DNA from: an uncultured Collinsella sp.
GTDB lineage: Bacteria > Actinomycetota > Coriobacteriia > Coriobacteriales > Coriobacteriaceae
NCBI GenBank assembly: GCA_902489965.1
Contig: CABUCA010000039.1
Location: forward strand, 1-20,291
Direction: 5' to 3'
Length of the DNA stretch: 20,291 nucleotides
How positions within the stretch are numbered: position 1 is the stretch's first letter; every line of letters begins with the position of its first letter. The notes under the pieces were generated by a model. That model ran no database searches. It had not been told where the DNA came from and saw only the letters and a program-made list of their open reading frames with translations. Below are positions 6,060-15,368 of the stretch, piece by piece. A program made the position numbers and the translations under genes.

Positions 6060-7343
6060 TTAGTAGATGACGGGATCGGGGACGGTAGCATGCTCGACAT
6101 GCGCGCCGAGCGCCTGCAGCTTTTCGACAAACTGCTCGTAGCCGCGCTTGATGTGATGGATGGCCGAAACCTCGGTCGTCCCGTCGGCGATCAAGCCCGC
6201 TACGACGAGGGCCGCTCCGCCACGCAGATCGGGCGAGGTAACCTGTGCACCCGAGAAGCCCTTAACGCCATGAATCATGGCATGATGGCTCTCGATACGA
6301 ATGTCGGCACCCATGCGCACCAGCTCAGAGGCAAACATAAAGCGATTCTCGAAGATGTTCTCGGTAATAACGGAACTGCCGTCGGCAAGGGCGGAGAGCA
6401 CCATAATCTGCGCCTGCATGTCCGTCGGGAAGCCGGGGAACGGAAGCGTCTGGATGTCGACCGGCTTGATACGCTCGGCACGGTTTACATGGACGCCATC
6501 CTCGACGCGCTCGCAGTCGATACCCATGAGCTCCATCTTCTTGAGCACCATGCCCAAGTGAATGGGGCAAAAGCCCGTGACATCGACACCGCGATCGTCG
6601 GCCATCAACGCACCAGCAACGATAAAGGTACCGGCCTCGATGCGGTCGCCCACTACGCGATGGGTAACAGGATGCAGCTCTTCCACGCCCTCGATGGTCA
6701 CGACGGGCGTACCCGCGCCGACAATCTTGGCGCCCATCTCGTTGAGCATGTTGGCGAGATCGACGATCTCGGGCTCGCGGGCGGCATTGTCGATAACCGT
6801 GGTGCCCTGCGCGCGCACGGATGCCATGATGAGGTTCTCGGTCGCACCGACGCTGGCGAACTCGAGCGTGACGGTGGTACCGCGCAGACCTTGGGGTGCA
6901 TTAGCGTTGATGTAGCCGTGGGCGGTATCGAACTCAACGCCCAGGGCCTCAAGACCAAGAATGTGCATATCGATCTTACGAGCACCCAGGTTGCAGCCGC
7001 CCGGCATGGCGATCTTGGCGCGATGGAAGCGACCCAGCAGGGGTCCCATCACGGCTGTGGAAGCACGCATCTTGGCAACGAGCTCGTAGGGGGCCTCCCA
7101 AGAATCGACCTGAGAGGTATCAATCTCGAGCGTGTGCTCGTCGAGAACATCGATCGTAGCGCCCATGCCCTTGAGCACCTTGCCCATCACGTGGACATCG
7201 GAAATATCGGGCACGTTCTGCAGCGTCGTCTTGCCCGGCGCCAGAAGCGTTGCCGCCATGAGTTTGAGTGCAGAGTTCTTGGCACCCGAGACGGGCACGG
7301 AGCCTCCGATGGCGTGGCCACCCTCAACGCGGATAATATCCAA
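6060..7343 (-). CDS. murA: UDP-N-acetylglucosamine 1-carboxyvinyltransferase
   Basis: Cytosolic enzyme for the first committed step of peptidoglycan synthesis, adding enolpyruvate from PEP to UDP-GlcNAc. The 427-residue length is normal. Key residues are K22-N23 in SGAKNS, the catalytic cysteine C117 in MPGGCNLGAR, the FPTDMQAQ motif carrying the catalytic aspartate, and RGGAALVVAGL near the C-terminus. Presence of Cys rather than Asp at 117 predicts the fosfomycin-sensitive form. The start is TTG at 7343; AAAGGG lies at good spacing before it and no nearer ATG exists before residue 29. The gene sits just below the atpC terminator, with only 13 bases between the T-run and the start codon, so its transcription must come from readthrough or a promoter upstream of or inside the hairpin. 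The LCP gene follows in the same operon. Confidence 0.96.
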   Translation of the reverse strand: MDIIRVEGGHAIGGSVPVSGAKNSALKLMAATLLAPGKTTLQNVPDISDVHVMGKVLKGMGATIDVLDEHTLEIDTSQVDSWEAPYELVAKMRASTAVMGPLLGRFHRAKIAMPGGCNLGARKIDMHILGLEALGVEFDTAHGYINANAPQGLRGTTVTLEFASVGATENLIMASVRAQGTTVIDNAAREPEIVDLANMLNEMGAKIVGAGTPVVTIEGVEELHPVTHRVVGDRIEAGTFIVAGALMADDRGVDVTGFCPIHLGMVLKKMELMGIDCERVEDGVHVNRAERIKPVDIQTLPFPGFPTDMQAQIMVLSALADGSSVITENIFENRFMFASELVRMGADIRIESHHAMIHGVKGFSGAQVTSPDLRGGAALVVAGLIADGTTEVSAIHHIKRGYEQFVEKLQALGAHVEHATVPDPVIY

Positions 7344-7356
7344 GGTCTACCCTTTC

Positions 7357-7395
7357 AAAAAGCATGCCCGGGGTGGCTAGGCCATCCCGGGCATG
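7357..7395 (-). terminator. Terminator of the ATP synthase operon
   Basis: Minus strand: a 15-bp stem built on CATGCCCGGG and its complement, with one G-T wobble and a 3-base loop, followed by CTTTTTG. It comes 36 bases after the atpC stop and immediately before murA. Confidence 0.85.
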
Positions 7396-7431
7396 ATGTG
7401 TTCGCAAATGGTCGAACGCTAAATCGTTTGA

Positions 7432-7824
7432 CTATTGGGCAAGCTTGAGCTTACACCATGCGATTTCATTATAGAGGTAGGCGCGGCGTGCATCATCCTC
7501 CGACAAATTACCCAGCTTCTCTTCAAAACCTTGAATATCAGCTTTAAGCTTGTCGGCATCGACGGTCGCCAAATCGCAAGCGCGCTCGGCGAGAACGGTC
7601 ACGACATCGTCCGCAACCTGGGCATAGCCGCCGGCCACGGCAAACGTGTGGTCGACAGTGCCCATGGCCTTATCGGAAACGCGAACGTAACCGCGGTCGA
7701 TCGTGCAGATCTCGCTGGAGTGAGCAGGCAGAACGCCAAACTCGCCATCCGTGGACGGAATCGACACAAACGCAGCGTCGCCCTCATAGGCGCAGCTCAC
7801 GGGGCACACGATGCGGATACGCAT
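7432..7824 (-). CDS. atpC: ATP synthase F1 epsilon subunit
   Basis: Central-stalk epsilon subunit, which couples the c-ring to gamma and can inhibit ATP hydrolysis. It has 130 residues. The N-terminal beta-sandwich is recognisable from VSCAYEGDAAFVSIPSTDGEFGVLPAHS and the later FAVAGGYAQVADDVVTVLAERA; the C-terminal two-helix part (about 88-130, LKADIQGFEEKLGNLSEDD onward) is present but lacks an obvious basic ATP-binding motif. ATG at 7824 follows the atpD stop by three bases. It is the last gene of the operon and is followed by the terminator. Confidence 0.95.
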   Translation of the reverse strand: MRIRIVCPVSCAYEGDAAFVSIPSTDGEFGVLPAHSSEICTIDRGYVRVSDKAMGTVDHTFAVAGGYAQVADDVVTVLAERACDLATVDADKLKADIQGFEEKLGNLSEDDARRAYLYNEIAWCKLKLAQ

Positions 7825-7827
7825 AAC

Positions 7828-9281
<1,454 letters not shown>

Positions 9282-9282
<1 letters not shown>

Positions 9283-10190
9283 TACTGTTCCTCCAATGCT
9301 GAGGCTCCGCCGACGATCTCGTTAATCTCGGTCGTGATCGAAGCCTGGCGCACGCGACTATACGTGCGGGTAAGGGTCGAGATGATCGCGGTGGCGTTTT
9401 CCGTCGCGGAGTGCATGGCCTTGCGGCGTGCACCCTGCTCGGCAGCCGCCGAATCGATCAGGGCCTGGTAGATGACCGTCAGGATATAAGACGGCACAAG
9501 CTTGCCGAGAACATGCTCGGGAGAGGGCACGAACTCGAACGTGGACGAGATGCGCTTAGGGGCGTCGGTCTCGTTCTTACGCGGACCGTGGGCCATAGCG
9601 ATCATCTCGGGGTCGAGCGGCAACAGATGCTCGACGCGAAGCTCCTGATCCACGCGGTTCTTGGCGTGGTGGTAGACAAGCTCGACACGGTCAAGCTCAC
9701 CGGCACGATACGCATCGCAGATATGAGAGGAGATCATGCGGGCCTGATTGAAATCGGGCTCAGAGGAGTTGCCCTCAAAGTGCATGACGACGTTTGCGCG
9801 GTCACGGAAATACGTGGCCGGCTTACGCCCGCACGCGATGATCTCGCACTCGATGCCGTCGTTCGCCCAAGAAGCGGCGAGCTTTTCGGCCGTGCGCTCC
9901 ACCGTCGTATTGAAACCGCCGGCAAGGCCGCGGTCCGAGGCAATAACGACAATCAGGCCATGCTTGACGCTCTCATGCTTCTGCAGCATGGGATCGGTGC
10001 CCGAACAAGAGGCGTCGCCGGCGACCGTCAACATGACGTCGGTCAGCGCCTCCTTATAGGGCTCGGCCTGCTTGGAGCGATCGAGGGCACGACGGATCTT
10101 GGCCGTAGAGACCATCTCCATCGTGCGCGTGATCTGCTTGGTCGTGGTAACCGAGGAGATTCGCTTCTTAATGTCGCGAAGGTTGGCCAT
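9282..10190 (-). CDS. atpG: ATP synthase F1 gamma subunit
   Basis: Rotor shaft of F1, turning inside the alpha3-beta3 hexamer. It has 302 residues, slightly longer than the common 285-295. The family N-terminal helix (MANLRDIKKRISSVTTTKQI, then TRTMEMVSTAKIRRA) and C-terminal helix (ARRKAMHSATENA, then RVRQASITTEINEIVGGASAL) are well conserved; the middle Rossmann-like region begins VVIASDRGLAGGFN. ATG at 10190 lies five bases after the atpA stop, with AGGAG inside the end of atpA. Confidence 0.97.
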
Positions 10191-10195
10191 AGGGC

Positions 10196-11794
10196 TTAGT
10201 TCTCCTCTGATCCAGTCGTATCGGCATGGTGCTTGGCCATGAACTGCTGCTTGAAGTCACCGATGACACGCAAGAGCTCGGCCTTGGTGTCGTCGTCGAT
10301 CTTCTTGGCGCGAACCTTGTCGAGCAGCGAGCCAAAGCCATTGTCCATGTACTCGATGAGCTCGGCACGGAAAGGCAGCACGTCGGCGATCTCCAGGTCA
10401 TCCAGGAAGCCCTCGTTGCCAGCGAACAGCGTAACAATCTGCTCGCCAACCTCAAACGGCTTGTAGCGCGGCTGCTTCAGGAGCTCGGTCATGCGAGCGC
10501 CGTGGGTCAGCTGCTTCTGAGTAGCCTCGTCAAGGTCGGAGCCGAACTGCGTAAAGCCGGCGAGCTCCTGGTACGAAGCGAGGTCCAGACGAAGGTTGCC
10601 GGCGACCTGCTTCATGGCCTTGGTCTGAGCATCGCCACCGACGCGGGACACGGAGATGCCCACGTCGACTGCCGGGCGCTGGCCCTGGAAGAAGAGCTCG
10701 GACTGCAGATAGATCTGACCATCGGTAATGGAAATGACGTTGGTCGGAATGTAGGCCGAGACGTCGCCGTCCTGGGTCTCGATGATCGGCAGAGCCGTCA
10801 TGGAGCCGTAGCCGTTCTTCTTGGACATCTTAACGGCACGCTCGAGCAGACGAGAGTGCAGGTAGAAGATGTCGCCAGGATAGGCCTCGCGTCCGGGCGG
10901 ACGATGCAGCGTCAGCGACATCTGACGGTAGGCCACGGCCTGCTTGGACAGGTCGTCGTAGATGACGAGCACATGGCCGCCGGGGTTGGTCTCGCTGGCG
11001 GGCTTGCCGTCCTCGCCGTTGTACATGAAGAACTCGCCGATAGCGGCACCGGCCATAGGCGCGATGTACTGCATAGGAGCGGAATCGGCAGCGGTTGCCG
11101 AAACGATGATGGTGTAGTCGAGCGCACCGTGCTGAGCGAGGGTCTCGCGGATGTTGGCAACCGTGGAGGCCTTCTGGCCGATGGCGACATAGATGCAGAC
11201 CATGCCCTTGCCGCGCTGATTGAGGATAGCGTCGATGGCGATGGCGGTCTTACCGGTCTTACGGTCGCCGATGATGAGCTCACGCTGACCACGGCCGATA
11301 GGCACCATGGAGTCAATGGCCAACAGGCCGGTCTGAACCGGCTCGCACACCGGGGTACGGTCGATGACACCGGGGGCCTTGAACTCGATGGGGCGACGAT
11401 GCGTGGCGACGATGTCGCCCAGGCCGTCGATGGGCTGGCCGAGCGGATTGACGACGCGGCCGAGCATGGCGCGGCTCACGGGGATATCCATAATGCGGCC
11501 AGTGGTGCGGCACTCGTCGCCTTCCTTGATGGAGTCGACGGCACCAAACAGAACGGCGCCGACCTCGTCACGGTCAAGGTTCTGGGCAAGACCGAAGACG
11601 GTCTCACCGGTATCGGAGCTCTTGAACTCCAGAAGCTCGCCTGCCATGGCGCTCTTGAGGCCGGAGACGCGCGCGATGCCGTCGCCTACCTCGTCGACCG
11701 TTGAAACCTCATGCGTATCGACCGTCGCGGAGAGGCTCGTGAGCTGCTCCTGCAGTTTCTTGGCGATATCCTGGGCATTGAGGGTTTCGGACAT
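10196..11794 (-). CDS. atpA: ATP synthase F1 alpha subunit
   Basis: Non-catalytic nucleotide-binding subunit of F1. It has 532 residues, longer than the usual 500-515, the extra lying at the C-terminus (about FKQQFMAKHHADTTGSEEN). It shows the P-loop GDRKTGKT (176-183, K182), the segment ISITDGQIYLQSELF, and the arginine finger in GISVSRVGGDAQ that reaches into the beta catalytic site. The C-terminal domain has the conserved LDLASYQELAGFTQFGSDLD. The ATG overlaps the atpH stop by one base (TAATG). Confidence 0.98.
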   Translation of the reverse strand: MSETLNAQDIAKKLQEQLTSLSATVDTHEVSTVDEVGDGIARVSGLKSAMAGELLEFKSSDTGETVFGLAQNLDRDEVGAVLFGAVDSIKEGDECRTTGRIMDIPVSRAMLGRVVNPLGQPIDGLGDIVATHRRPIEFKAPGVIDRTPVCEPVQTGLLAIDSMVPIGRGQRELIIGDRKTGKTAIAIDAILNQRGKGMVCIYVAIGQKASTVANIRETLAQHGALDYTIIVSATAADSAPMQYIAPMAGAAIGEFFMYNGEDGKPASETNPGGHVLVIYDDLSKQAVAYRQMSLTLHRPPGREAYPGDIFYLHSRLLERAVKMSKKNGYGSMTALPIIETQDGDVSAYIPTNVISITDGQIYLQSELFFQGQRPAVDVGISVSRVGGDAQTKAMKQVAGNLRLDLASYQELAGFTQFGSDLDEATQKQLTHGARMTELLKQPRYKPFEVGEQIVTLFAGNEGFLDDLEIADVLPFRAELIEYMDNGFGSLLDKVRAKKIDDDTKAELLRVIGDFKQQFMAKHHADTTGSEEN

Positions 11795-12270
11795 TAGGCT
11801 TCACCTCCGTACGAATTAGCAGAGTTTGCGAGGGTCTCCTGCGCGATGCGCAGCTGCGTCTTGACGGAGATGTCACGACGCTCGCCGCGGGCCTCGAGCA
11901 CCAGGCCGCCCACGATAGACGGGTCGACCTGCTCGATAAGGAATACCTTGCGGCCGAAGTCCTGCTCGCATTTCTTAGTGATGGTTTGACGCAGCTCGTC
12001 GTCGAGCGGGATCGCCGTGGTGACGGTCACGCCCACTACATCCTCGTCTTCCTCGGCAACATACTTAAAGGCAGCTGCCACCTTGGGAAGAAGGTCGAGC
12101 TGGTCGCGCTTGGACATGGTGTCGAGCACGGCGATGATCTCGGGGCTGGCGCTAGCCAGACGCTCGATCATCTCGAGGTCCTCGAACACATGGTTCTCGG
12201 CCTTGGCGGCTTCCAAAAGGGAGCGCGCGTAGGTCTCGAGCACCTTGTCCTGATAGCGGCTAGTCGGCAT
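11794..12270 (-). CDS. atpH: ATP synthase F1 delta subunit
   Basis: Peripheral-stalk delta subunit (OSCP), joining the b subunits to the top of F1. It has 158 residues, a little shorter than the common 175-180. Family features are the N-terminal six-helix bundle start (ETYARSLLEAAK) and the C-terminal VDPSIVGGLVLEARGERRDISVKTQL, which matches the conserved IxGGxxxxxGxxxxDxS pattern. ATG at 12270 overlaps the last 11 bases of atpF, so it is probably translationally coupled to it. Confidence 0.95.
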   Translation of the reverse strand: MPTSRYQDKVLETYARSLLEAAKAENHVFEDLEMIERLASASPEIIAVLDTMSKRDQLDLLPKVAAAFKYVAEEDEDVVGVTVTTAIPLDDELRQTITKKCEQDFGRKVFLIEQVDPSIVGGLVLEARGERRDISVKTQLRIAQETLANSANSYGGEA

Positions 12271-12862
12271 TCAGGCTACCTGCTTCCTGGATGTAGCGCT
12301 CGATGAGCTTCTTCTGCTCGCCCTCGTCCTCGAGTGCCTCGCCCACGATCTTGGTGGCGACGGCAACGGACAGGTCGGCGATGGAGCTCGCGGCACCGGC
12401 GTAGATGGACTTGCGCTCGTCCTCGACGGTCGTGTGGGCCTTGGCGATAATCTCCTCGGCCTCCTTGTGAGCAGCCTCGATAATACGGGCGCGCTCGGAC
12501 TCGGCGTCCTTACGGGCCTCGAGAACGATGTCGGCAGCCTGACGACGGGCGTCGGTGACGATCGAGTCGGACTCAGCGCGCTTGGCGATGGCCTCCTGCT
12601 TGGTCTTCTCGGCCTCGTCGAGGCTCTCCTCGATCTTCTTGCCGCGCTCCTCCATGGTTTTCATGATGCCCGGCAGGGCGACCTTGGCCAGCACGATCCA
12701 GATGATCAGGAAGGCGATAAGCGCCGGGATGAACTCCGCCATCTTAGGGATGAGGATGTCCGCACCGGCAGCGCCGTCCTCGGCGAACGCGGAAACCGGC
12801 ATGAGCAGCGCGGCCGCGGACGCGGAGAGTGCGATCGCGCTCTTCTGGGATGAAAGATTCAT
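12260..12862 (-). CDS. atpF: ATP synthase Fo b subunit with signal-like N-terminus
   Basis: Peripheral-stalk b subunit, 200 residues. The membrane helix is FIPALIAFLIIWIVLAKVAL (about 44-63), followed by a long charged helical stalk rich in Glu, Lys and Ala (about 70-165), and a C-terminal part that binds delta. Before the membrane helix stand about 28 residues with the look of a cleavable signal peptide: MNLSSQKS, a hydrophobic SAAALLMPV stretch, then SAFA and EDGA, an AXA-type cleavage site. Start is ATG at 12862 with GGAG at nine bases. Gene order and overlap with atpH confirm the role; processing of the N-terminus is inferred. Confidence 0.95.
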   Translation of the reverse strand: MNLSSQKSAIALSASAAALLMPVSAFAEDGAAGADILIPKMAEFIPALIAFLIIWIVLAKVALPGIMKTMEERGKKIEESLDEAEKTKQEAIAKRAESDSIVTDARRQAADIVLEARKDAESERARIIEAAHKEAEEIIAKAHTTVEDERKSIYAGAASSIADLSVAVATKIVGEALEDEGEQKKLIERYIQEAGSLNAD

Positions 12863-12877
12863 ACTTGACGCTCCGTG

Positions 12878-13072
12878 CTATTTAACGATCAGCGCGACAA
12901 CGAAGCCGATCAGAGCCAGAGCCTCGCCGAAGGCGGAGCCCATGATGAAGACGGTGAACACGCGGCCCTGGACCTCAGGCTGACGGGCCATAGCACCCGT
13001 AGCACCCAGAGCAGACAGGCCGATAGCAAGACCAGCGCCGATAACACCGAGACCGTAACCGATAACTCCCAC
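12878..13072 (-). CDS. atpE: ATP synthase Fo c subunit (proteolipid)
   Basis: Ring-forming proteolipid that carries ions through Fo. Two membrane helices surround the polar loop R30-Q31-P32 (ARQPEVQGR); the ion-carrying carboxylate in helix 2 is E50 in AFGEALALIG. E50 is followed by Ala and the Gln/Ser pattern of sodium-type rings is absent, so protons are the likely ion. At 64 residues it is short for the family (70-90), the missing part being N-terminal. The GTG start is secure: AAAGGAGG stands five bases ahead, and an in-frame TAA lies eight codons further up with no start codon between. The gene has the strongest ribosome binding site of the operon, fitting a subunit needed in many copies. 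Confidence 0.95.
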   Translation of the reverse strand: MGVIGYGLGVIGAGLAIGLSALGATGAMARQPEVQGRVFTVFIMGSAFGEALALIGFVVALIVK

Positions 13073-13123
13073 GATTCCTCCTTTGTCGTGCGTGTCTTAT
13101 TTCACGCAGGATAACCTTTTTAT

Positions 13124-13159
13124 AACTGCCGGGCTCCATGGGTACGGGCACCGGCGGTT
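13124..13159 (-). other. Hairpin in the atpB-atpE spacer
   Basis: Arms AACTGCCGG and CCGGCGGTT (9 bp, one wobble) with an 18-base loop lie in the 124-base gap between atpB and atpE, the only sizeable gap within the operon. No T-run follows on either strand, so it is not a terminator. It may be a processing or stability element, or simply a leader to atpE. On the minus strand the next bases, TTATAAAAAGG, could double as a weak -10. Confidence 0.4.
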
Positions 13160-13196
13160 TAACGAATTGCCTTACCTTTAAGGCGCGAACGGAAGA

Positions 13197-14000
13197 TTAC
13201 TCCTCCTCCGCGACCTCCTCTGCCTCGGAGACATACACGGCGGTAAGGACCGTGAAGACGTAAGCCTGGATGGCGCCGACCACAAGCTCGATCGCATAGA
13301 TCAGGATGAGGATGGCAAGCCAGGCCAGCGAAGGCAGGGCGCCGACGGCGTGGGCCGCGGAAACCTGCTGAAGCAGCGGCTGCATGAACATGCTCGCCAT
13401 GATGGCGAACGAGCCCATGACCACGTGTCCTGCAAACATGTTGCAGAACAGACGAACGGCGAGCGTGATGAGGCGCAGGAAGGTCGAGAAGAGCTCGACG
13501 ACCCACACGAGCACGTTCATCGGGAAGCTCACGCCCTGCGGGGCGAGGCTCTTGATGTAGCCGATCACGCCGTGAGCCTTGCATCCGTAGTAGATGAAGT
13601 ACACGAAGGCGAAGATGGCGAGCGCGGCGGTGGAGCCGATTGCACCGGTGCCGGGCTTCATTCCCGGGATCAGGCCGATCATGTTATTGATCAGGATGAA
13701 CAGGAAAAGCGAGCACAGGAACGGGAAGTGCTTCTTCCAGTTCTCACCCACGACACCCTTGCCGATATCGTTCTCGACGTACTCGATGATGTACTCGAAA
13801 CCGTTGACGAAGAAGCCCTTGGGAACCAGGGTCTGCTTCTTCTTGAACACGGCCAGGACGATCAGGAGCACGATCGTGGAGACGATCAGCCAAAACGAGT
13901 ACTGCGTGATGCCGCAGCTCAGATCGCCCACGACAGGGGTGGAGCTGAACTCGCTGACCAGATGATTAATCTCATCAGGCAGCTTTTCAAAAATTTCCAC
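13197..14000 (-). CDS. atpB: ATP synthase Fo a subunit
   Basis: Membrane stator subunit forming the proton half-channels against the c-ring. It has 267 residues and about five to six membrane helices (roughly 35-53, 93-113, 122-140, 160-180, 193-210, 220-250). The essential arginine is R183 in LAVRLFCNMFAGH; a conserved NNMIGLIPG stands at about 105-113. The last residues are acidic (EAEEVAEEE). The start is GTG at 14000, preceded by AAAGGT, three bases after the upstream gene's stop. Confidence 0.96.
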   Translation of the reverse strand: MEIFEKLPDEINHLVSEFSSTPVVGDLSCGITQYSFWLIVSTIVLLIVLAVFKKKQTLVPKGFFVNGFEYIIEYVENDIGKGVVGENWKKHFPFLCSLFLFILINNMIGLIPGMKPGTGAIGSTAALAIFAFVYFIYYGCKAHGVIGYIKSLAPQGVSFPMNVLVWVVELFSTFLRLITLAVRLFCNMFAGHVVMGSFAIMASMFMQPLLQQVSAAHAVGALPSLAWLAILILIYAIELVVGAIQAYVFTVLTAVYVSEAEEVAEEE

Positions 14001-14003
14001 GAC

Positions 14004-14315
14004 TTACCTTTCGACCTCATGAGGATCTCGCAGCGCCTTGGCAACGCGAACCGTGCAGGCGGCCATAAAGGCCACGAAGCCGATCGCCTCGCCCAGGAGG
14101 AACATGCGAAATGCCTCTCCGAACAACACAAACACAACCAAGGTAAAGACGAGCAGGGCGATTGCCGAGACCGCCAGACTCACCATACCCTTAAGCATGT
14201 CCGCATTCTGTTTATCGTCAAGAACCGGCTTGAGCGTAAAGACAAAGGGAAGGAAGGCAATTGCGCCCGCGATGGCGCCTGCAACGATAGCGAGCAGATC
14301 GGCTATCTGAAACAT
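14004..14315 (-). CDS. AtpI-like small membrane protein, first gene of the atp operon
   Basis: 103-residue membrane protein with about three hydrophobic helices (6-27, 44-65, 70-90) and a basic tail (VRVAKALRDPHEVER). Its place directly before atpB, three bases away, is that of atpI, whose products help assemble the c-ring or carry Mg2+; sequence similarity to AtpI is too weak to claim by eye. The frame extends to a GTG at 14327, but ATG at 14315 has GAGG six bases upstream and is preferred. It is the promoter-proximal gene of the operon. Confidence 0.75.
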   Translation of the reverse strand: MFQIADLLAIVAGAIAGAIAFLPFVFTLKPVLDDKQNADMLKGMVSLAVSAIALLVFTLVVFVLFGEAFRMFLLGEAIGFVAFMAACTVRVAKALRDPHEVER

Positions 14316-14377
14316 TGGCGTCCTCACTTTCCTTTTTTAACGCCTCACAGAACAGTTCCCGCCAAACATTGGTGACT

Positions 14378-14405
14378 ATTGTACGAGCCAATCGCTAAAG
14401 TACAA
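14378..14405 (-). promoter_or_regulatory. Predicted promoter of the ATP synthase operon
   Basis: Minus strand: -10 TACAAT (14383-14378) and a partial -35 TTGTAC (14405-14400) separated by 16 bases, about 62 bases before the first start codon. The 14316-14597 gap has no gene. The -10 hexamer is identical to the one proposed for prmC. Confidence 0.45.
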
Positions 14406-14520
14406 CCGAAAAAGCATCGGTTAATACGCACCTGTTCGTTTTCTTAAGACCTTCTTTATGCCGCAGGTACGGTAATACGTTTTTCTCGAACCCTGCAGGG
14501 CAAAACGTCCGTTAACAGGA

Positions 14521-14555
14521 GTGCGCGCGGTCGCCTTTTGTTCGACCGCGCGCAC
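14521..14555 (-). terminator. Strong GC hairpin downstream of upp
   Basis: Perfect 13-bp arms, GTGCGCGCGGTCG and complement, around a 9-base loop, lie 43 bases after the upp stop. No T-run follows on the minus strand, so termination here would need another factor, or the hairpin only protects the 3' end. A CCCTGCAGGG palindrome stands further on at 14491-14500. Confidence 0.5.
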
Positions 14556-14597
14556 CGTTTCTTCGTATTTGCAGCCGCGGCCGTCTTAGCCCAGCGA

Positions 14598-15245
14598 CTA
14601 GAGCGTGCCGAAGATGCGGTCGCCGGCGTCGCCGAGGCCGGGAACGATGTAGGCGGCCTCGTTGAGATGGTCGTCGATGGCGCACGTATAAATATGTACG
14701 TCGGGGTCCTTCTCGGTCAGCGACTTGAGACCCTCGGGGGCCGCGACGATGCACAGCATGCGGATGTCCTTGACACCGCGCTCGCGCAGGTAGCTGATGG
14801 CCATCTCGGCCGAACCGCCCGTGGCGAGCATGGGGTCGACGACCAGGCAGATACGCTGGTCGATATCCTTGGGCATCTTGCAGTAGTACTCATGCGGCTC
14901 GTGGGTAACCTCGTCGCGCTCCATACCGATGTGGCCCACGCGGGCAGAGGGTACCAGGTCGAGAATGCCGTCGACCATGCCAAGGCCTGCACGAAGGATG
15001 GGAACGATGGCGAGCTTTTTGCCGGCAAGCTGCTTAAACGTGGCGGTGGTGATGGGGGTCTCGACCTCGACGTCTTCCATGGGCAGGTTGCGCATGGCCT
15101 CGTAGCCGTCAAAAAGCGCGAGTTCGCGCACGAGCTGGCGGAACTGGTTGGTGCCGGTGTTTTTATCGCGCAGGATCGACAGCTTGTGCTGAACGAGCGG
15201 ATGATCGACAAGCGTCACACGGGACGCATCGTAGGTGACGGTCAT
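14598..15245 (-). CDS. upp: Uracil phosphoribosyltransferase
   Basis: Pyrimidine-salvage enzyme making UMP from uracil and PRPP in the cytosol. It has 215 residues, slightly over the usual 208-210. It shows the PRPP-binding loop DPMLATGG (137-144) after the hydrophobic strand ICLVV, the conserved PILRAGLGM, and the uracil-binding C-terminal PGLGDAGDRIFGT. The frame continues upstream to 15314, but ATG at 15245 starts the family N-terminus (VTLVDHPLVQHKL) and has AAAGGGG about 11 bases before it. It stands alone between glpK and the atp operon. Two small overlapping hairpins in its 123-base upstream gap do not form a clear attenuator. Confidence 0.96.
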   Translation of the reverse strand: MTVTYDASRVTLVDHPLVQHKLSILRDKNTGTNQFRQLVRELALFDGYEAMRNLPMEDVEVETPITTATFKQLAGKKLAIVPILRAGLGMVDGILDLVPSARVGHIGMERDEVTHEPHEYYCKMPKDIDQRICLVVDPMLATGGSAEMAISYLRERGVKDIRMLCIVAAPEGLKSLTEKDPDVHIYTCAIDDHLNEAAYIVPGLGDAGDRIFGTL

Positions 15246-15368
15246 GGGTTGATTGCCCCTTTCGTTGCGGCCGCAAAACGGCCTTGCTGACAAGGCGCGC
15301 AGCAATGTCGCCACCGCACGCCATGCATTAGTTTAGCGGTTTGTTGTATCGAGCAGCCCACCGCGGCC

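Noticed and set aside
10226..11704. 492-codon plus-strand open frame antisense to atpA
   Set aside because: Shadow of atpA, with no recognisable protein motif.
13159..13584. 141-codon minus-strand open frame within atpB
   Set aside because: It overlaps atpB in another frame, and atpB has its essential arginine and membrane helices.
15269..15295. Attenuator before upp formed by two overlapping small hairpins
   Set aside because: The stems are only five pairs each and share two bases. There is no T-run, and no PyrR-type anti-terminator structure could be recognised.
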